The notes below the pieces were generated by a model. The model did not search any database. It saw only the letters and a list, made by a program, of their open reading frames with translations, and had not been told where the DNA came from. From assembly GCA_022823145.1 (NCBI GenBank), contig JAJDXS010000031.1, positions 62,001 through 126,000 of the forward strand: 64,000 nucleotides of DNA, written 5' to 3'. This DNA is from Gemmatimonadota bacterium. GTDB taxonomy: Bacteria > Gemmatimonadota > Gemmatimonadetes > Longimicrobiales > Gaopeijiaceae. Positions 34,283 through 43,656 of the stretch are shown here, piece after piece. The translations under genes were made by a program, and so were the position numbers. How positions within the stretch are numbered: position 1 is the stretch's first letter; the number at the start of each line of letters is the position of its first letter.

Positions 34283-35641
34283 ATGCCGGGTATGCTCAAC
34301 ATGAAGCGCGGTGAACTTCCCCTTGCGGTGATGTCCGCCCTCTTCTTCTTCCTCGTCCTCTGCGGCTACTTCTTCCTCCGTCCCGTGCGCGAAGCAATGG
34401 GGGTCGCGCGGGGGATGGACGAACTGCGGTGGCTCTTCGTTGCGACTTCGGTGACGTCGCTGGCTGCGGTGCTGGCCTTCGGCGGCGTAGTGGCGCGCAT
34501 GAATCGCCGCCGCTTCATTCCGATCGCATACCTGTTCGTGATCGTCTGCCTGATCGGGTTCGCGGCGCTGCTGATCCAGGACGTGCGGGCCGGGGGCGGG
34601 CTGATCGGGACCGACGCCCAGACGGGGCTGTCGCGGGGGGTCGGGTACACCTTCTACATCTGGCTGACGGTCATCAACCTGTTCACCACCAGCGTCTTCT
34701 GGGCGTTCATGGTGGACATCTTCGACGTGGACCAGGGGAAGCGGCTGTTCGCCTTCGTCGGGATCGGCGGGACGCTCGGCGCGCTTGCGGGCGGCTGGGC
34801 GACCAATCTGATCAGCGGCATGACCGAATCGCCGTACCTGCCCGCCGGGCTGATGCTGATCGGGGCGGGGTGCTTTGCGCTGGCTATCGCGGTGATGCTG
34901 ATGCTGGACAGGATGGCGGTGCGGTCGGATGCCTCGTCCCTGGGTGCGGCGGGAGGCGGGCCGGCCGGCGGCGGCGCGACGGACGCGGATTCGGCGGCGG
35001 CAAACGACGGCGGCGAGATCGGAGGTTCCTTCTGGGAGGGGGCGCAGGCCGTCCTGACATCTCCCTACCTGCTCGGGGTCGGCCTCTGGGTCGTGTTCAT
35101 GGCCATCTCGAACACGATGATCTACTTCACCCAGGCGAACATCATCCTCAACGACTCCGACACCTTCAGCCAGCTGGTTGGGAGCTTTGCCCAGTTCGAC
35201 TACGTGGCGCAGATCGTGACGCTGATCACGCAGGTCTTCATCACCACCCACCTGATCCGGAAGGTCGGTGTGGGTTGGACGCTGGCGGTGCTGCCGCTCG
35301 TCACGCTGGCCGGCTTCGCGGTGCTGGCGGTGTGGCCCGTCTACGGGGTAATGCTGCTCTTCCAGGCCATCCACCGCGCGACCCGCTACGCGATTTCCAG
35401 GCCCTCCCGGGAGACGCTCTTCAGCGTTGTGACCCCGTCGGAGAAGTACAAGGCCAAGCCGGTCGTGGACGTCTTCCTTTACCGCTTCGGCGACGCGGCC
35501 GGCGCGGGGATCGACGGGATGTTCGCCGCACTGGGGCTGACGCTGGCCTGGGTAGCGATGTCGACTGCGCCGCTGGCGGCCATGTGGATCGCGCTGTCGA
35601 TCGGGATGGGGAGCGCGCAACTGCGGAAGATGGCCGGCTAG
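34283..35641 (+). CDS. NTT/ADP-ATP-carrier-like MFS transporter, paralogue B
   Basis: A 452-residue membrane protein. Its N-terminal half matches the divergent neighbour (FFLRPVREAMGVARGMDELR, INLFTTSVFWAFMVDIFDVD, GIGGTLGALAGG). A Gly/Ala-rich cytoplasmic loop sits between the two halves (around residues 210-245). The start is supported by AGGAGC nine bases before the ATG. The substrate is unknown. The short gap between the two paralogues (172 bases) must hold both promoters. Confidence 0.8.
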   Translation: MPGMLNMKRGELPLAVMSALFFFLVLCGYFFLRPVREAMGVARGMDELRWLFVATSVTSLAAVLAFGGVVARMNRRRFIPIAYLFVIVCLIGFAALLIQDVRAGGGLIGTDAQTGLSRGVGYTFYIWLTVINLFTTSVFWAFMVDIFDVDQGKRLFAFVGIGGTLGALAGGWATNLISGMTESPYLPAGLMLIGAGCFALAIAVMLMLDRMAVRSDASSLGAAGGGPAGGGATDADSAAANDGGEIGGSFWEGAQAVLTSPYLLGVGLWVVFMAISNTMIYFTQANIILNDSDTFSQLVGSFAQFDYVAQIVTLITQVFITTHLIRKVGVGWTLAVLPLVTLAGFAVLAVWPVYGVMLLFQAIHRATRYAISRPSRETLFSVVTPSEKYKAKPVVDVFLYRFGDAAGAGIDGMFAALGLTLAWVAMSTAPLAAMWIALSIGMGSAQLRKMAG

Positions 35642-35657
35642 CGGACGATTCGGCGGC

Positions 35658-36677
35658 ATGTACCGGACGTGCATGTTCTGCAAGAAGCCCCTCGGCTCCA
35701 ACGAGGTGGTGGAGAGCTTCCCCGTCGGCCGGCGCCTCGCCTTCGACGGCGTCAAGGGTCGGCTCTGGGTGGTGTGCACCAGGTGCCAGCGATGGAACCT
35801 GACCCCGCTGGAGGAACGCTGGGAGGCCGTCGAAGACTGCGAGCGCCTGTTCCGGGAAACCCGGACTCGGGCGACCACCGAGAACATCGGGATTGCGCGG
35901 CACCGCGAGGGACTGGATCTGGTCCGGATCGGGAAGCCACCGCGTGGGGAGTTCGCGGCCTGGCGGTACGGAGATCAATTCCGCAGGCGACTTCGCAGGC
36001 AGCTGACCTGGGCCGGTGCCATGGGAGGATGCGTGATGCTCGGGGCATCAGGCCTGGTATCACTCCCGGTCGTGGTGGGCACGGCAGTCGGCTTCGGAGC
36101 CTATCCGGCCCTGGCATGGGAATACCTGCGTCCGCGCACGAAGGTCCGTCTGAAATCGGAGAATGACGGTTCAGACACCGCGAGCCCCGTTGTGAAGTTC
36201 AGCCTTCGCGACCTGCGATCCGTCCGGCTGATGCCCGAAGACGATGGGCCCGGGTTCAGCGTCGAAGTGCTCAGGGGAGTGCGAAAGGCCCGGTTTCGGG
36301 GTGAGCGTGCGCAACGGGTGGCCGCCGCCCTTGTACCACACCTCAATGGATGGGGCGGCTCGAAGCTGGCGGTACAGCGTGCCGTCCACGAAATCGAGTC
36401 GGAAGGTCACCCCGGTCGCTTCGTCTCCCATGTGGCCGGGTTGGGCTACCGGGACTGGAGGGGTCGTTCGGGGTACATAAGGAGCATGCCCGACTCGACC
36501 AGGCTGGCGCTGGAAATGGCGCTGCACGAAGAGCGGGAGAGGCGGGCCCTGGAAGGCGAGCTCTGGATCCTGGAGAAGGCGTGGAAAGAGGCGGAAGAGA
36601 TCGCTGCCATTGCGGACAGCCTCCTGCTCCCCGCGGGAACGGACGCGTTCTTCGATCGGTACGGGGACGACGCTTGA
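35658..36677 (+). CDS. Zinc-ribbon protein with two membrane helices, unknown function
   Basis: A 339-residue protein with an N-terminal zinc ribbon (CMFCKKPLG and CTRCQRW). A hydrophobic hairpin lies near residues 120-155 (WAGAMGGCVMLGASGLVSLP, VVVGTAVGFGAYPAL). A large soluble C-terminal part is rich in charged helices at the end (ALEGELWILEKAWKEAEEIA). No family was identified. It sits 16 bases after transporter B and overlaps the next outer-membrane gene by TTGA, implying coupled expression. Confidence 0.65.
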   Translation: MYRTCMFCKKPLGSNEVVESFPVGRRLAFDGVKGRLWVVCTRCQRWNLTPLEERWEAVEDCERLFRETRTRATTENIGIARHREGLDLVRIGKPPRGEFAAWRYGDQFRRRLRRQLTWAGAMGGCVMLGASGLVSLPVVVGTAVGFGAYPALAWEYLRPRTKVRLKSENDGSDTASPVVKFSLRDLRSVRLMPEDDGPGFSVEVLRGVRKARFRGERAQRVAAALVPHLNGWGGSKLAVQRAVHEIESEGHPGRFVSHVAGLGYRDWRGRSGYIRSMPDSTRLALEMALHEERERRALEGELWILEKAWKEAEEIAAIADSLLLPAGTDAFFDRYGDDA

Positions 36678-38935
36678 CGCCGAGGTTGGTGCGCGCACTG
36701 GTCCTGGCCGGCACCCTGTCCAATACGATCGCCGCACAGACGCCCGACAGCCTTCCCGCCGGTACGGTCGCCAGCGATCCCACTCGGGATGCCTACCTGG
36801 ACGACACCGCCCGGCGCCTCGTTCTCGGAGTGAAGGCGGCCCGTGACACCGCCGGACAGAGTCTCGCCTCGTACACGGCCGTGATTCGGGAGCGGCTGGG
36901 TGCGGAGTTCCCCTCCTTTCGGCGCGACCGGCCGTGGTTTCACGGCGAGCGCGCGGCCCGTGTCCGGTGGTCCAGGGACGAGCCCGGCGTCGTGCATGTG
37001 CTGGGAGCGCGTTTCCGGGATCCGTCCATGGGCCCGGACCATCGGCAGTTCTTCCCCGGCCTGCGCACCGAACGATTCGCGACCGACCCGTTCGTTGACC
37101 CCTTCACCTTCGGCTACTCGGTCGTCGCGCCGGCGACCTTGCCGAATGCCACCACGCTCAGCCCGCTCGAGCCCGGTTCCGAGCGACACTACCAGTTCCG
37201 TTCCGGGGACACCATCTCCGTGCAACTGCTCGGCGGCGGCACCAGGCAGGCGGTCGAGGTGACGGTGACACCGCGTTACGCGAGCATCCGCCTGGTGTCC
37301 GCGATCATGTGGATCGACCCGGAGTCCTTCGGCCTCGCGCGCGTCGCCTATCGACTGGCCAAGCCGGTCGACCGTGAGATCTCCTGGCAGCTCAGGACGG
37401 GCGGGCGCTGGCGCCCGGGGTTTCGTGTGGATCTCGGCCCGGGTGATCCGGCGGACAGCACACTCGCTGCGGATTCAACTCCCACGGGTCCCGGCGTCTT
37501 CGATCGGCTGGTCAACGGCGCGTTCAACAACGTGTTCCCCCGCTTCGAGATGGATATCTCGGCGGTCGTCGCGGACTACGGATTCTGGGAGATGCGGCAT
37601 TGGCTGCTCCGGGGCGTGACCTGGAGGGGACACATCGTAGCCGAGGAGGTGACCGCCTCCGGGGTGGCTCCGCCCGCGGTCCCGGTAACGATCGACTGGA
37701 CGCTGGAAATCGAAAGAATCCGTGAGAGCGGCGCGGAAGCGATGCCCGGCACACCCGCCACGGCCGCCGAAGCTCTTGAGGTGTGGCAACAGGAGGGAGA
37801 CAGTATCAGCGGGGAACTGGCGGCGGCCGGCCCGGATGAAACGGTTACCATCACGTCCGCAAACCGGGATGCCCTCACGACCAGCGACCTGCTGCCCCCA
37901 AGCCTGTGGGAAGGAGACCGGGCGGTGGACGACGCCACCATCGAGCGGATCGCCGCGGAACTGGCGTCTATCGGCACGGGCGAAGGCGGCGACCGCGCCG
38001 TAGCGCCAAGCCCGTGGCTCCTGGATCCCCCGGGCAAGACGCTGAGGCTGCTGCGGTACAATCCCGTGGAACACGTGTCGGTGGGAACCCGCCTGCGGCG
38101 CGACTTCGGATGGGGCCGCGCGGCGCTGACCGCGAGGGTCGGCACCGCGGGTCTGGAGCTGCCGGACGTCGACCTCACCGTGCAGAGGAACCACCCCGGC
38201 CACAGGATGCTCGTCTCCGTCTACCGGACGCTGCGGGACGGGCATCCGGGAGAGCGCGGCGCTGGCAGGCCCGGCATCTACGTCACGGGGGACCCGGCCG
38301 ACTTCCATTGGTCGCACGGAGCCGCGATCCGGTTCCTGCCGCCTGCGGGTGAGAGGAACTGGCTGTCGCTCCGTCTCTTCGCCGAGCAGGACGCCGATAT
38401 CGGGACCGACACCAGGCGGAACCGGGTCGGCGCGAGCGCGGCCTGGCGACCGTGGTGGGGCGGGTTCGAGTCCGGGTCGTTCGGTGGGGGTGGCCGCGCC
38501 AGCGTCCGCGCATCGGCTGGTGACAACCCGCACGTAAGGGCTGTCCTGGAGGGCGCGCTGCTGACCCCTCTCCCGTCCCGGCTATCGCTGGGCATTCAGG
38601 CAGGGACCGCACGGGTCTGGGGCGACCCGGCGCCGCCGGACCTCTGGCGCATCGGTGGCAGCGGTCGCTGGCTCCGCGGACACGCGGAGTCGGTGCGAGG
38701 ATCGCGAATCCACATGGCCAGGATCGATCTGCAGCGCCCGATAACGTTCCTGCGCCTCTCGGCATTCGGCGACTGGGCCAGGGCTTCGGGCCGGGACCTC
38801 TTCGCGGCAGGCCTGGGGCTCGTCTTCATGGACGGGATGATGCGACTCGATGTGGCCAGAGGCCTGCGATGGGACGGGGAGGGCGGTCCCGATGCCGTCC
38901 TGAGGCTGCATTTCCTGGGCGACACGTTCTTCTAG
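36674..38935 (+). CDS. Predicted outer-membrane beta-barrel protein
   Basis: A 753-residue protein with a signal peptide (LVRALVLAGTLSNTIAAQ) and a TTG start overlapping the upstream stop. The first half is a periplasmic domain with strands resembling lipid- or ligand-carrier folds (EPGSERHYQFRSGDTISVQL). The second half (from about residue 450) alternates amphipathic strands (RLRRDFGWGRAALTARVGTA, ARIDLQRPITFLRLSAFGDW). It ends in aromatic residues (LGDTFF), as barrel proteins recognised by the BAM machinery do. It resembles DUF5686- or BamA/TamA-like barrels, but this is not proven. Confidence 0.7.
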   Translation: MTPRLVRALVLAGTLSNTIAAQTPDSLPAGTVASDPTRDAYLDDTARRLVLGVKAARDTAGQSLASYTAVIRERLGAEFPSFRRDRPWFHGERAARVRWSRDEPGVVHVLGARFRDPSMGPDHRQFFPGLRTERFATDPFVDPFTFGYSVVAPATLPNATTLSPLEPGSERHYQFRSGDTISVQLLGGGTRQAVEVTVTPRYASIRLVSAIMWIDPESFGLARVAYRLAKPVDREISWQLRTGGRWRPGFRVDLGPGDPADSTLAADSTPTGPGVFDRLVNGAFNNVFPRFEMDISAVVADYGFWEMRHWLLRGVTWRGHIVAEEVTASGVAPPAVPVTIDWTLEIERIRESGAEAMPGTPATAAEALEVWQQEGDSISGELAAAGPDETVTITSANRDALTTSDLLPPSLWEGDRAVDDATIERIAAELASIGTGEGGDRAVAPSPWLLDPPGKTLRLLRYNPVEHVSVGTRLRRDFGWGRAALTARVGTAGLELPDVDLTVQRNHPGHRMLVSVYRTLRDGHPGERGAGRPGIYVTGDPADFHWSHGAAIRFLPPAGERNWLSLRLFAEQDADIGTDTRRNRVGASAAWRPWWGGFESGSFGGGGRASVRASAGDNPHVRAVLEGALLTPLPSRLSLGIQAGTARVWGDPAPPDLWRIGGSGRWLRGHAESVRGSRIHMARIDLQRPITFLRLSAFGDWARASGRDLFAAGLGLVFMDGMMRLDVARGLRWDGEGGPDAVLRLHFLGDTFF

Positions 38936-38939
38936 CCCG

Positions 38940-39584
38940 ATGTCGCGACGCTTCGAATCGGCTGGAGGTGGGACCGAGCACGCTCGGGCGCTTGTCGCGA
39001 AGGCGTGGCGGGCCCGTCGCGAGGCGTTGCAATTGTCGTCAACCGACGAGGTGAACTTTGTGGCCGTGATGGCAGGGGTCGAGGCTGACCTGGTCAGGGC
39101 CTGCGAGATGTACGAGCAGGCGGGTGCGAGGAAGGGGCTTTCCGCCGCATTGGGGAAGCTCGGTCACGTCGCGCTGGACCTGGACGACACGGACAGGTCA
39201 CGGACTCTGTTCGAGCAGTCGGTTGCGGTCGCTCGGGAAGCCGACGATCCCCTGCGGCTCGCGCACGCAGTAAGGCACCTGGGCCAGGTGAACTACCGCC
39301 TGGGTCGGCTCGATTCAGCGGGGAGCTGTTACGAGGAGGCGCTTGACCTGTATGACCGGGCCGGGACGGCGCATCCGGTGGACCATGCCAACGCCCTTCG
39401 GCCCATGGCCGCGCTACGGGAGGAGCTCGGCGACGTGCAGGGGGCCCGGCTTATGTGGCGCAGGGCGGCAGAACTGTACCGGTCCGCCGGCGTCGAGGAG
39501 GGCGTGCACGAATGCGAAGCGCGCCTGACAGGGCTTGCGCGGGCCGCACGAGGGGATCGACGGGGTGGCGAGCAGGGGAGATGA
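38940..39584 (+). CDS. TPR-repeat protein
   Basis: A 214-residue soluble protein with tetratricopeptide-type helix pairs (KGLSAALGKLGHVALDLDDT, AVRHLGQVNYRLGRLDSAGS, NALRPMAALREELGDVQGAR). The ATG follows the barrel-protein stop by 4 bases. TPRs bind partner proteins; the partner is unknown. It converges on the DinB gene. Confidence 0.7.
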   Translation: MSRRFESAGGGTEHARALVAKAWRARREALQLSSTDEVNFVAVMAGVEADLVRACEMYEQAGARKGLSAALGKLGHVALDLDDTDRSRTLFEQSVAVAREADDPLRLAHAVRHLGQVNYRLGRLDSAGSCYEEALDLYDRAGTAHPVDHANALRPMAALREELGDVQGARLMWRRAAELYRSAGVEEGVHECEARLTGLARAARGDRRGGEQGR

Positions 39585-39605
39585 CGGCGATGAGGAGGGG
39601 CGGGA

Positions 39606-40124
39606 TCACCGTCCCCGCTCAAGCACCATGTCCCCGATTACGTGCGTCGCGTGCTCCCACGCGTCGAGTGGCGCCGCCCAGGTGCGGTCGCGGATTCGCC
39701 GCAGGTAGGTCATCTGGGCCAGGTGATAGAGATAGTGCTGGGCGATGTGCACCACATCCACCCCCAGCCGGGCACCGATCTTGCCGTCGAGCGAGGTCCG
39801 CTCGGCCATGAGATCCGCGTCGCTCTCACACCCCTCAACCTCCGCCAGAATCTGCTTCTGGATCGTGCGCATCCGCCCGGCGACCTCGTCGACCGGCCCC
39901 GGGGCGTCGTGGCTGATCACGGGCTCAATCCCCAGCCGCTTCAGGAACCAGACGTCGACGCGGTACATGTGACGGCACATCTTGCCGATTCCGCGCGATC
40001 CCGGCGCCGGGTTCCAGTCGAAGTCCTCCTGCGCGATTCCGTCGAGCACCATGAACAGCGGCTTGCGCGCCGCCTCGAAGATCTCGAGGGTGCGGGCGAT
40101 TCGGGTGCGGTCGGTGTTGCTCAT
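39606..40124 (-). CDS. DinB superfamily protein
   Basis: A 172-residue four-helix protein with the DinB/YfiT metal triad: His in CRHMYRVDVWFLK and two in VVHIAQHYLYHLAQMTYLRR. Members include thiol-dependent transferases such as those using bacillithiol or mycothiol; the substrate is unknown. It lies 8 bases after a small protein gene in the same minus-strand group as the PQQ-M28 fusion. Confidence 0.85.
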   Translation of the reverse strand: MSNTDRTRIARTLEIFEAARKPLFMVLDGIAQEDFDWNPAPGSRGIGKMCRHMYRVDVWFLKRLGIEPVISHDAPGPVDEVAGRMRTIQKQILAEVEGCESDADLMAERTSLDGKIGARLGVDVVHIAQHYLYHLAQMTYLRRIRDRTWAAPLDAWEHATHVIGDMVLERGR

Positions 40125-40132
40125 GCGTGTCC

Positions 40133-40450
40133 TCAGAGTCCGTGCGCGTGCTTGAGACGCTCCACCGTCTCGTCGAAGGTGTGCACCGGCACGATCCGGA
40201 GCATGTTGAAGGAAGCGAGGCCCGTATCGACCGCGAATCTCTCGATCTCGGTGGGATCGTCCGCTTCGACGATCCAGAGAAACGTGTGTTCCAGCGCCGA
40301 GTGGTACCGGGGCCCGATCCGGCGGATGCCGTATTCCGTGGCGAGTCGGGCGGGGTCGAGCCCGGCGACGTCCACAAAGACCTGGGCGTACTTCGCCAGG
40401 TAGATCGGACAGGTCTCGGGGGTGTGACTGCCGTAGATTCCGAATTGCAT
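40133..40450 (-). CDS. Small conserved-looking protein, unknown function
   Basis: A 105-residue protein with a ferredoxin-like alpha/beta pattern (MQFGIYGSHTPETCPIYLA, EHTFLWIVEADDPTEIERFA, MLRIVPVHTFDETVERLKH), resembling small dimeric alpha-beta-barrel or DUF3303-like proteins. No active-site motif is clear. It starts 5 bases after the PQQ-M28 stop, so it belongs to that operon. Confidence 0.65.
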   Translation of the reverse strand: MQFGIYGSHTPETCPIYLAKYAQVFVDVAGLDPARLATEYGIRRIGPRYHSALEHTFLWIVEADDPTEIERFAVDTGLASFNMLRIVPVHTFDETVERLKHAHGL

Positions 40451-40455
40451 TGATG

Positions 40456-43400
40456 TCAGGGCCGGTGTTCCTTTCGCGGCACCTTCACGTCGTCCATCGC
40501 CGCGTTGTAGACGAACGACGCCACAATGACGGCGTTCTTGACAAGGTCGTCAATGGGCAGGGTGTCATAGAAGTCGAGGTTGGTGTGCCCGCCCGTGCCC
40601 CCCACGCGCGCCTGCAGGAACTGGAAGCCCGGCAAGCCTGCGCGATCGAAGGGAATGTGGTCCGTCGAGCCGACGCTGCGTGGTGAAATCGTGGTCATGC
40701 CGAGGTCGCGCAGGGGCTCCATCCAGGATGCGAACAGCGAGCGAGCGTGCTCGTTGCCCTGCAGCCAGATCCCGCGGTACTGGCCGGGGCCGTAGTCCTG
40801 GTTGAAGTAGACGGAGAAGTCGTCGTACGCGGGCGTGGTGCCGGGGGGGCCGCCAGGCCCGTCGGCGCCGCCGGGCCCCACTTCGCCGCCCGGGCTGCCG
40901 AAGTGCTTCACCACATACGCCGTCGACCCGAAGATGCCTTGCTCCTCGCCCGACCAGAGCGCGATGCGGACCGTGCGGCGGGGCCGGGCACCGACCGCCT
41001 TCAGGATGCGCATCGCTTCCAGCATCACGGCCGTGCCCGAGGTGTTGTCGCTGGCGTTCGGGCTGGCGTGCCAGGTGTCGAAGTGCGCGCCCAGCATGAC
41101 GACTTCGTGGGCGAGGTCGGTGCCGGGGATCTCGCCGAGCACGTTGGTGGCCTCGCGGGCACCGGCGCCGTGCACGTTGCGCACCTCGGCCTCGACGGTG
41201 ACGGGGATGCCGCGTCTCAGGATCCTGTACATGCGGTTGTAGTGCTCGGGCGTGACCGCGACGATCGGGACCGACGACAGTGTGGCGTCCCGGTCCCAGC
41301 GGTCGACCTTCGCTCCCGGCCGCGCGAACCCGCGCACCGCCCCGGGCCAGCCGCTGTTGGATTCGAGGACCAGCGCGACCCCTTCCTCCACGTAGAACGC
41401 CAGCCGTTCGGCGGCGGTGAGCACTTGCGGGTTCGCCGGCGGGCGGGGACCGGTCGGCGGCGGGATCACGTCCTCTTCGAGCGCGCGCATTTCGGCGTCG
41501 GTGCGGCGGGGTGTGCCGGTGGCGAAGCGCTCCAGGTTGATGACCGGCGGCGGCGTCGACATGACCGCGAGGCCGCGCAGCCTGCCGCGCAGCGGCTCCA
41601 GCTGATCGCGGGTGCGGACGTCGGCGAGCACCACGTCCAGACGCTGCTTCCCGTCCGTCCCCGGCGTGTGCGCGATCGGGTAGGCGACCAGGGGCTGGTA
41701 GTCCGGCGCCATCATGTGGACCGAGACGTATTCGTTGTCCCAGCTCGCGCCGTAGTTCATGAAGGGCTCGCGGTGGGCGTTCTCGAGGCCGATTCGCCGC
41801 ATCTCGTCCAGCGCCCACTCCTGCGCCCGGTCCATCGCGGCCGAGTTGGTGAGCCGGGCGCCGACGACGTCTGTCATGTAGGACAGGGTGTTCGGAAGCT
41901 GGGAGCGCTGCAGCCCCTCCTCGCGGATCCTGGCCAGCATGGCGAGGTCCACGGGACGGTGGGCGGGCTCCGTGCCACCGGCCTCCGCCCCCTGCCCGCC
42001 GCCCGCCCCGCCCCCGCCGGCCTCCGGCAGCCCGAACACGAACATCGTCCCACCCGCCGAGTTCACGATCCGCTGCTGCCCGTCGATCTCGTAGGACATC
42101 GGCCCGCTCCGCACCGCCGCGCCCGCCTGGAAGTTCCAGAGCGGCTCCCCGGTCTCGGCATTCAGCGCGAAGATGTTCCCCTCGTCGCTACCGCCGAACA
42201 CGAGGTTGCCGGCCGTCGCCATCACGCCCGCCCATGGGGGCGACTGCAGCGGAAACTCCCATACCAGCTCGCCGGTGAGCACGTCCAGCGCCTTCACCGC
42301 ACCGCTCGCCTCCTCGCCGCGCAGCGCCTGTTCGCCGCCGCCCATGAACGGCTGGCCGGGCTCGTACTCGACCTCGGCCTTGTAGTAGATCGCGCCCATG
42401 ATCCGCGTCGGCTGGTAGAACAGACGCGTCATCGGGCTGTAGCTGGGGCTGAACCAGTTGGCCGCGCCCTGCAGACTGGGCCAGACCAGGACGCCCTCCT
42501 CGGTCGGATCGGTGCCGGGGATCACGATCGGCCGGCCGTTCTCGTCCAGTCCCTCGGCCCAGGTCTGTTTGGAGTACTCCGCACCGTGCAGGAATTCGCC
42601 GGTTTCGCGGTCCAGAACGTAGTAGAACGCATTTCGGTTGGCTGTGACGACGAGCTTGCGGGACTCGCCTTCCCACTCGGCGTCGACCAGCACCTGGATC
42701 TGGTTGGCGTCCCAGTCGTGGGTGTCGTGGGGCGTGAACTGGAACCACCACACGATCTCGCCCGTGTCGGGATCGAGCGCGAGCAGGCAGTCCGTGTAGA
42801 GGTTGTCGCCGGGGCGCAGATCGCCGTTCCAGTCGGGGGCCGGGTTGCCGATCGGCCAGTAGAGCAGGTCGAGCTCCGGGTCGTACGAGCCGGTCAGCCA
42901 CGTCGAGCCGCCGCCCGTCTCCCAGCTGTTGCCGCCCCAGGTGTCGCTGCCGAACTCGCCGGGCGCCGGAATGGTGTACGTGCGCCAGACCAGCTCGCCG
43001 GTCTCGGGGTGGTACGCGTCGATGAAGCCGCGCACGCCCGCCTCGGCGCCCGACACGCCGACGATGATCTTCCCGTCGAGCGCCAGCGGGGCCAGCGTGA
43101 GCGCGAAGCCGATCGCGTTGTCGGCGACTTCGACGTCCCACCGCACCGCCCCCGACCGTGCGTCGAGCGCGACCAGGTGCGCGTCGAGCGTCCCCACGTA
43201 GACCGTAGAGTCCAGTACCGCCACGCCCCGGTTCACCTCCGGGAAACCGATGTGGAGGACGTCCGACCCCATCTGCGGCGTCCACTTCCACAGGCGCTTG
43301 CCGGTGCGCGCGTCCAGCGCGGTCACCGTGCTCGGCGGCTCGGTCACGTACATGACCCCGTCCGCCACGATCGGTGTCGTCTCGATCAGCCCCTCGTCCA

Positions 43401-43656
43401 TCTGGTACGCCCACACCACGCGCAGATCCGCCACGTTGCCCGCTTTGATCTGGTCCAGCTGCGAGAAGCGGTGCGACGCGTAGTTGCCCGAGTAGGTGAG
43501 CCAGCTTTCCGGCTCGGAGTCGGCCGCGAGGATGCGCTCGTAGGGGACCTGCGCGGTGGCCGGTTGGGCCATTGTAATGCCCAATGCGAAGGCCGCCCAC
43601 AGGGCCATTGCAACGCCCGGCGCTGCCGCGGCCGCCGTGCGACTCCACTTGTTCAC
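40456..43656 (-). CDS. Fusion of PQQ-dependent dehydrogenase and M28 zinc aminopeptidase
   Basis: One uninterrupted 1066-residue frame. A signal peptide ends near PATAQ36. Residues 38-543 form a quinoprotein propeller of the alcohol/glucose dehydrogenase type: WLTYSGNYASHRFSQLDQI, GGGSTWLTGSYDPELDLLYW, catalytic Asp in THDWDANQ (314-316) and WAGVMATAGNLVFGGSDEGN. A Gly/Glu linker (545-562) leads to a PA-like insert and M28 peptidase (570-1066). The peptidase has zinc ligands and catalytic residues in AHFDTW (858-860), ASDNTSG (Asp870), GEEQG (Glu904/905), NQDYG (Asp953) and STDHIPF (His1000). Both halves look intact. It is coupled to the upstream diheme cytochrome, a likely electron acceptor. 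Acting on a peptide and oxidising a product of it is an inference. Confidence 0.9.
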   Translation of the reverse strand: MNKWSRTAAAAAPGVAMALWAAFALGITMAQPATAQVPYERILAADSEPESWLTYSGNYASHRFSQLDQIKAGNVADLRVVWAYQMDEGLIETTPIVADGVMYVTEPPSTVTALDARTGKRLWKWTPQMGSDVLHIGFPEVNRGVAVLDSTVYVGTLDAHLVALDARSGAVRWDVEVADNAIGFALTLAPLALDGKIIVGVSGAEAGVRGFIDAYHPETGELVWRTYTIPAPGEFGSDTWGGNSWETGGGSTWLTGSYDPELDLLYWPIGNPAPDWNGDLRPGDNLYTDCLLALDPDTGEIVWWFQFTPHDTHDWDANQIQVLVDAEWEGESRKLVVTANRNAFYYVLDRETGEFLHGAEYSKQTWAEGLDENGRPIVIPGTDPTEEGVLVWPSLQGAANWFSPSYSPMTRLFYQPTRIMGAIYYKAEVEYEPGQPFMGGGEQALRGEEASGAVKALDVLTGELVWEFPLQSPPWAGVMATAGNLVFGGSDEGNIFALNAETGEPLWNFQAGAAVRSGPMSYEIDGQQRIVNSAGGTMFVFGLPEAGGGGAGGGQGAEAGGTEPAHRPVDLAMLARIREEGLQRSQLPNTLSYMTDVVGARLTNSAAMDRAQEWALDEMRRIGLENAHREPFMNYGASWDNEYVSVHMMAPDYQPLVAYPIAHTPGTDGKQRLDVVLADVRTRDQLEPLRGRLRGLAVMSTPPPVINLERFATGTPRRTDAEMRALEEDVIPPPTGPRPPANPQVLTAAERLAFYVEEGVALVLESNSGWPGAVRGFARPGAKVDRWDRDATLSSVPIVAVTPEHYNRMYRILRRGIPVTVEAEVRNVHGAGAREATNVLGEIPGTDLAHEVVMLGAHFDTWHASPNASDNTSGTAVMLEAMRILKAVGARPRRTVRIALWSGEEQGIFGSTAYVVKHFGSPGGEVGPGGADGPGGPPGTTPAYDDFSVYFNQDYGPGQYRGIWLQGNEHARSLFASWMEPLRDLGMTTISPRSVGSTDHIPFDRAGLPGFQFLQARVGGTGGHTNLDFYDTLPIDDLVKNAVIVASFVYNAAMDDVKVPRKEHRP

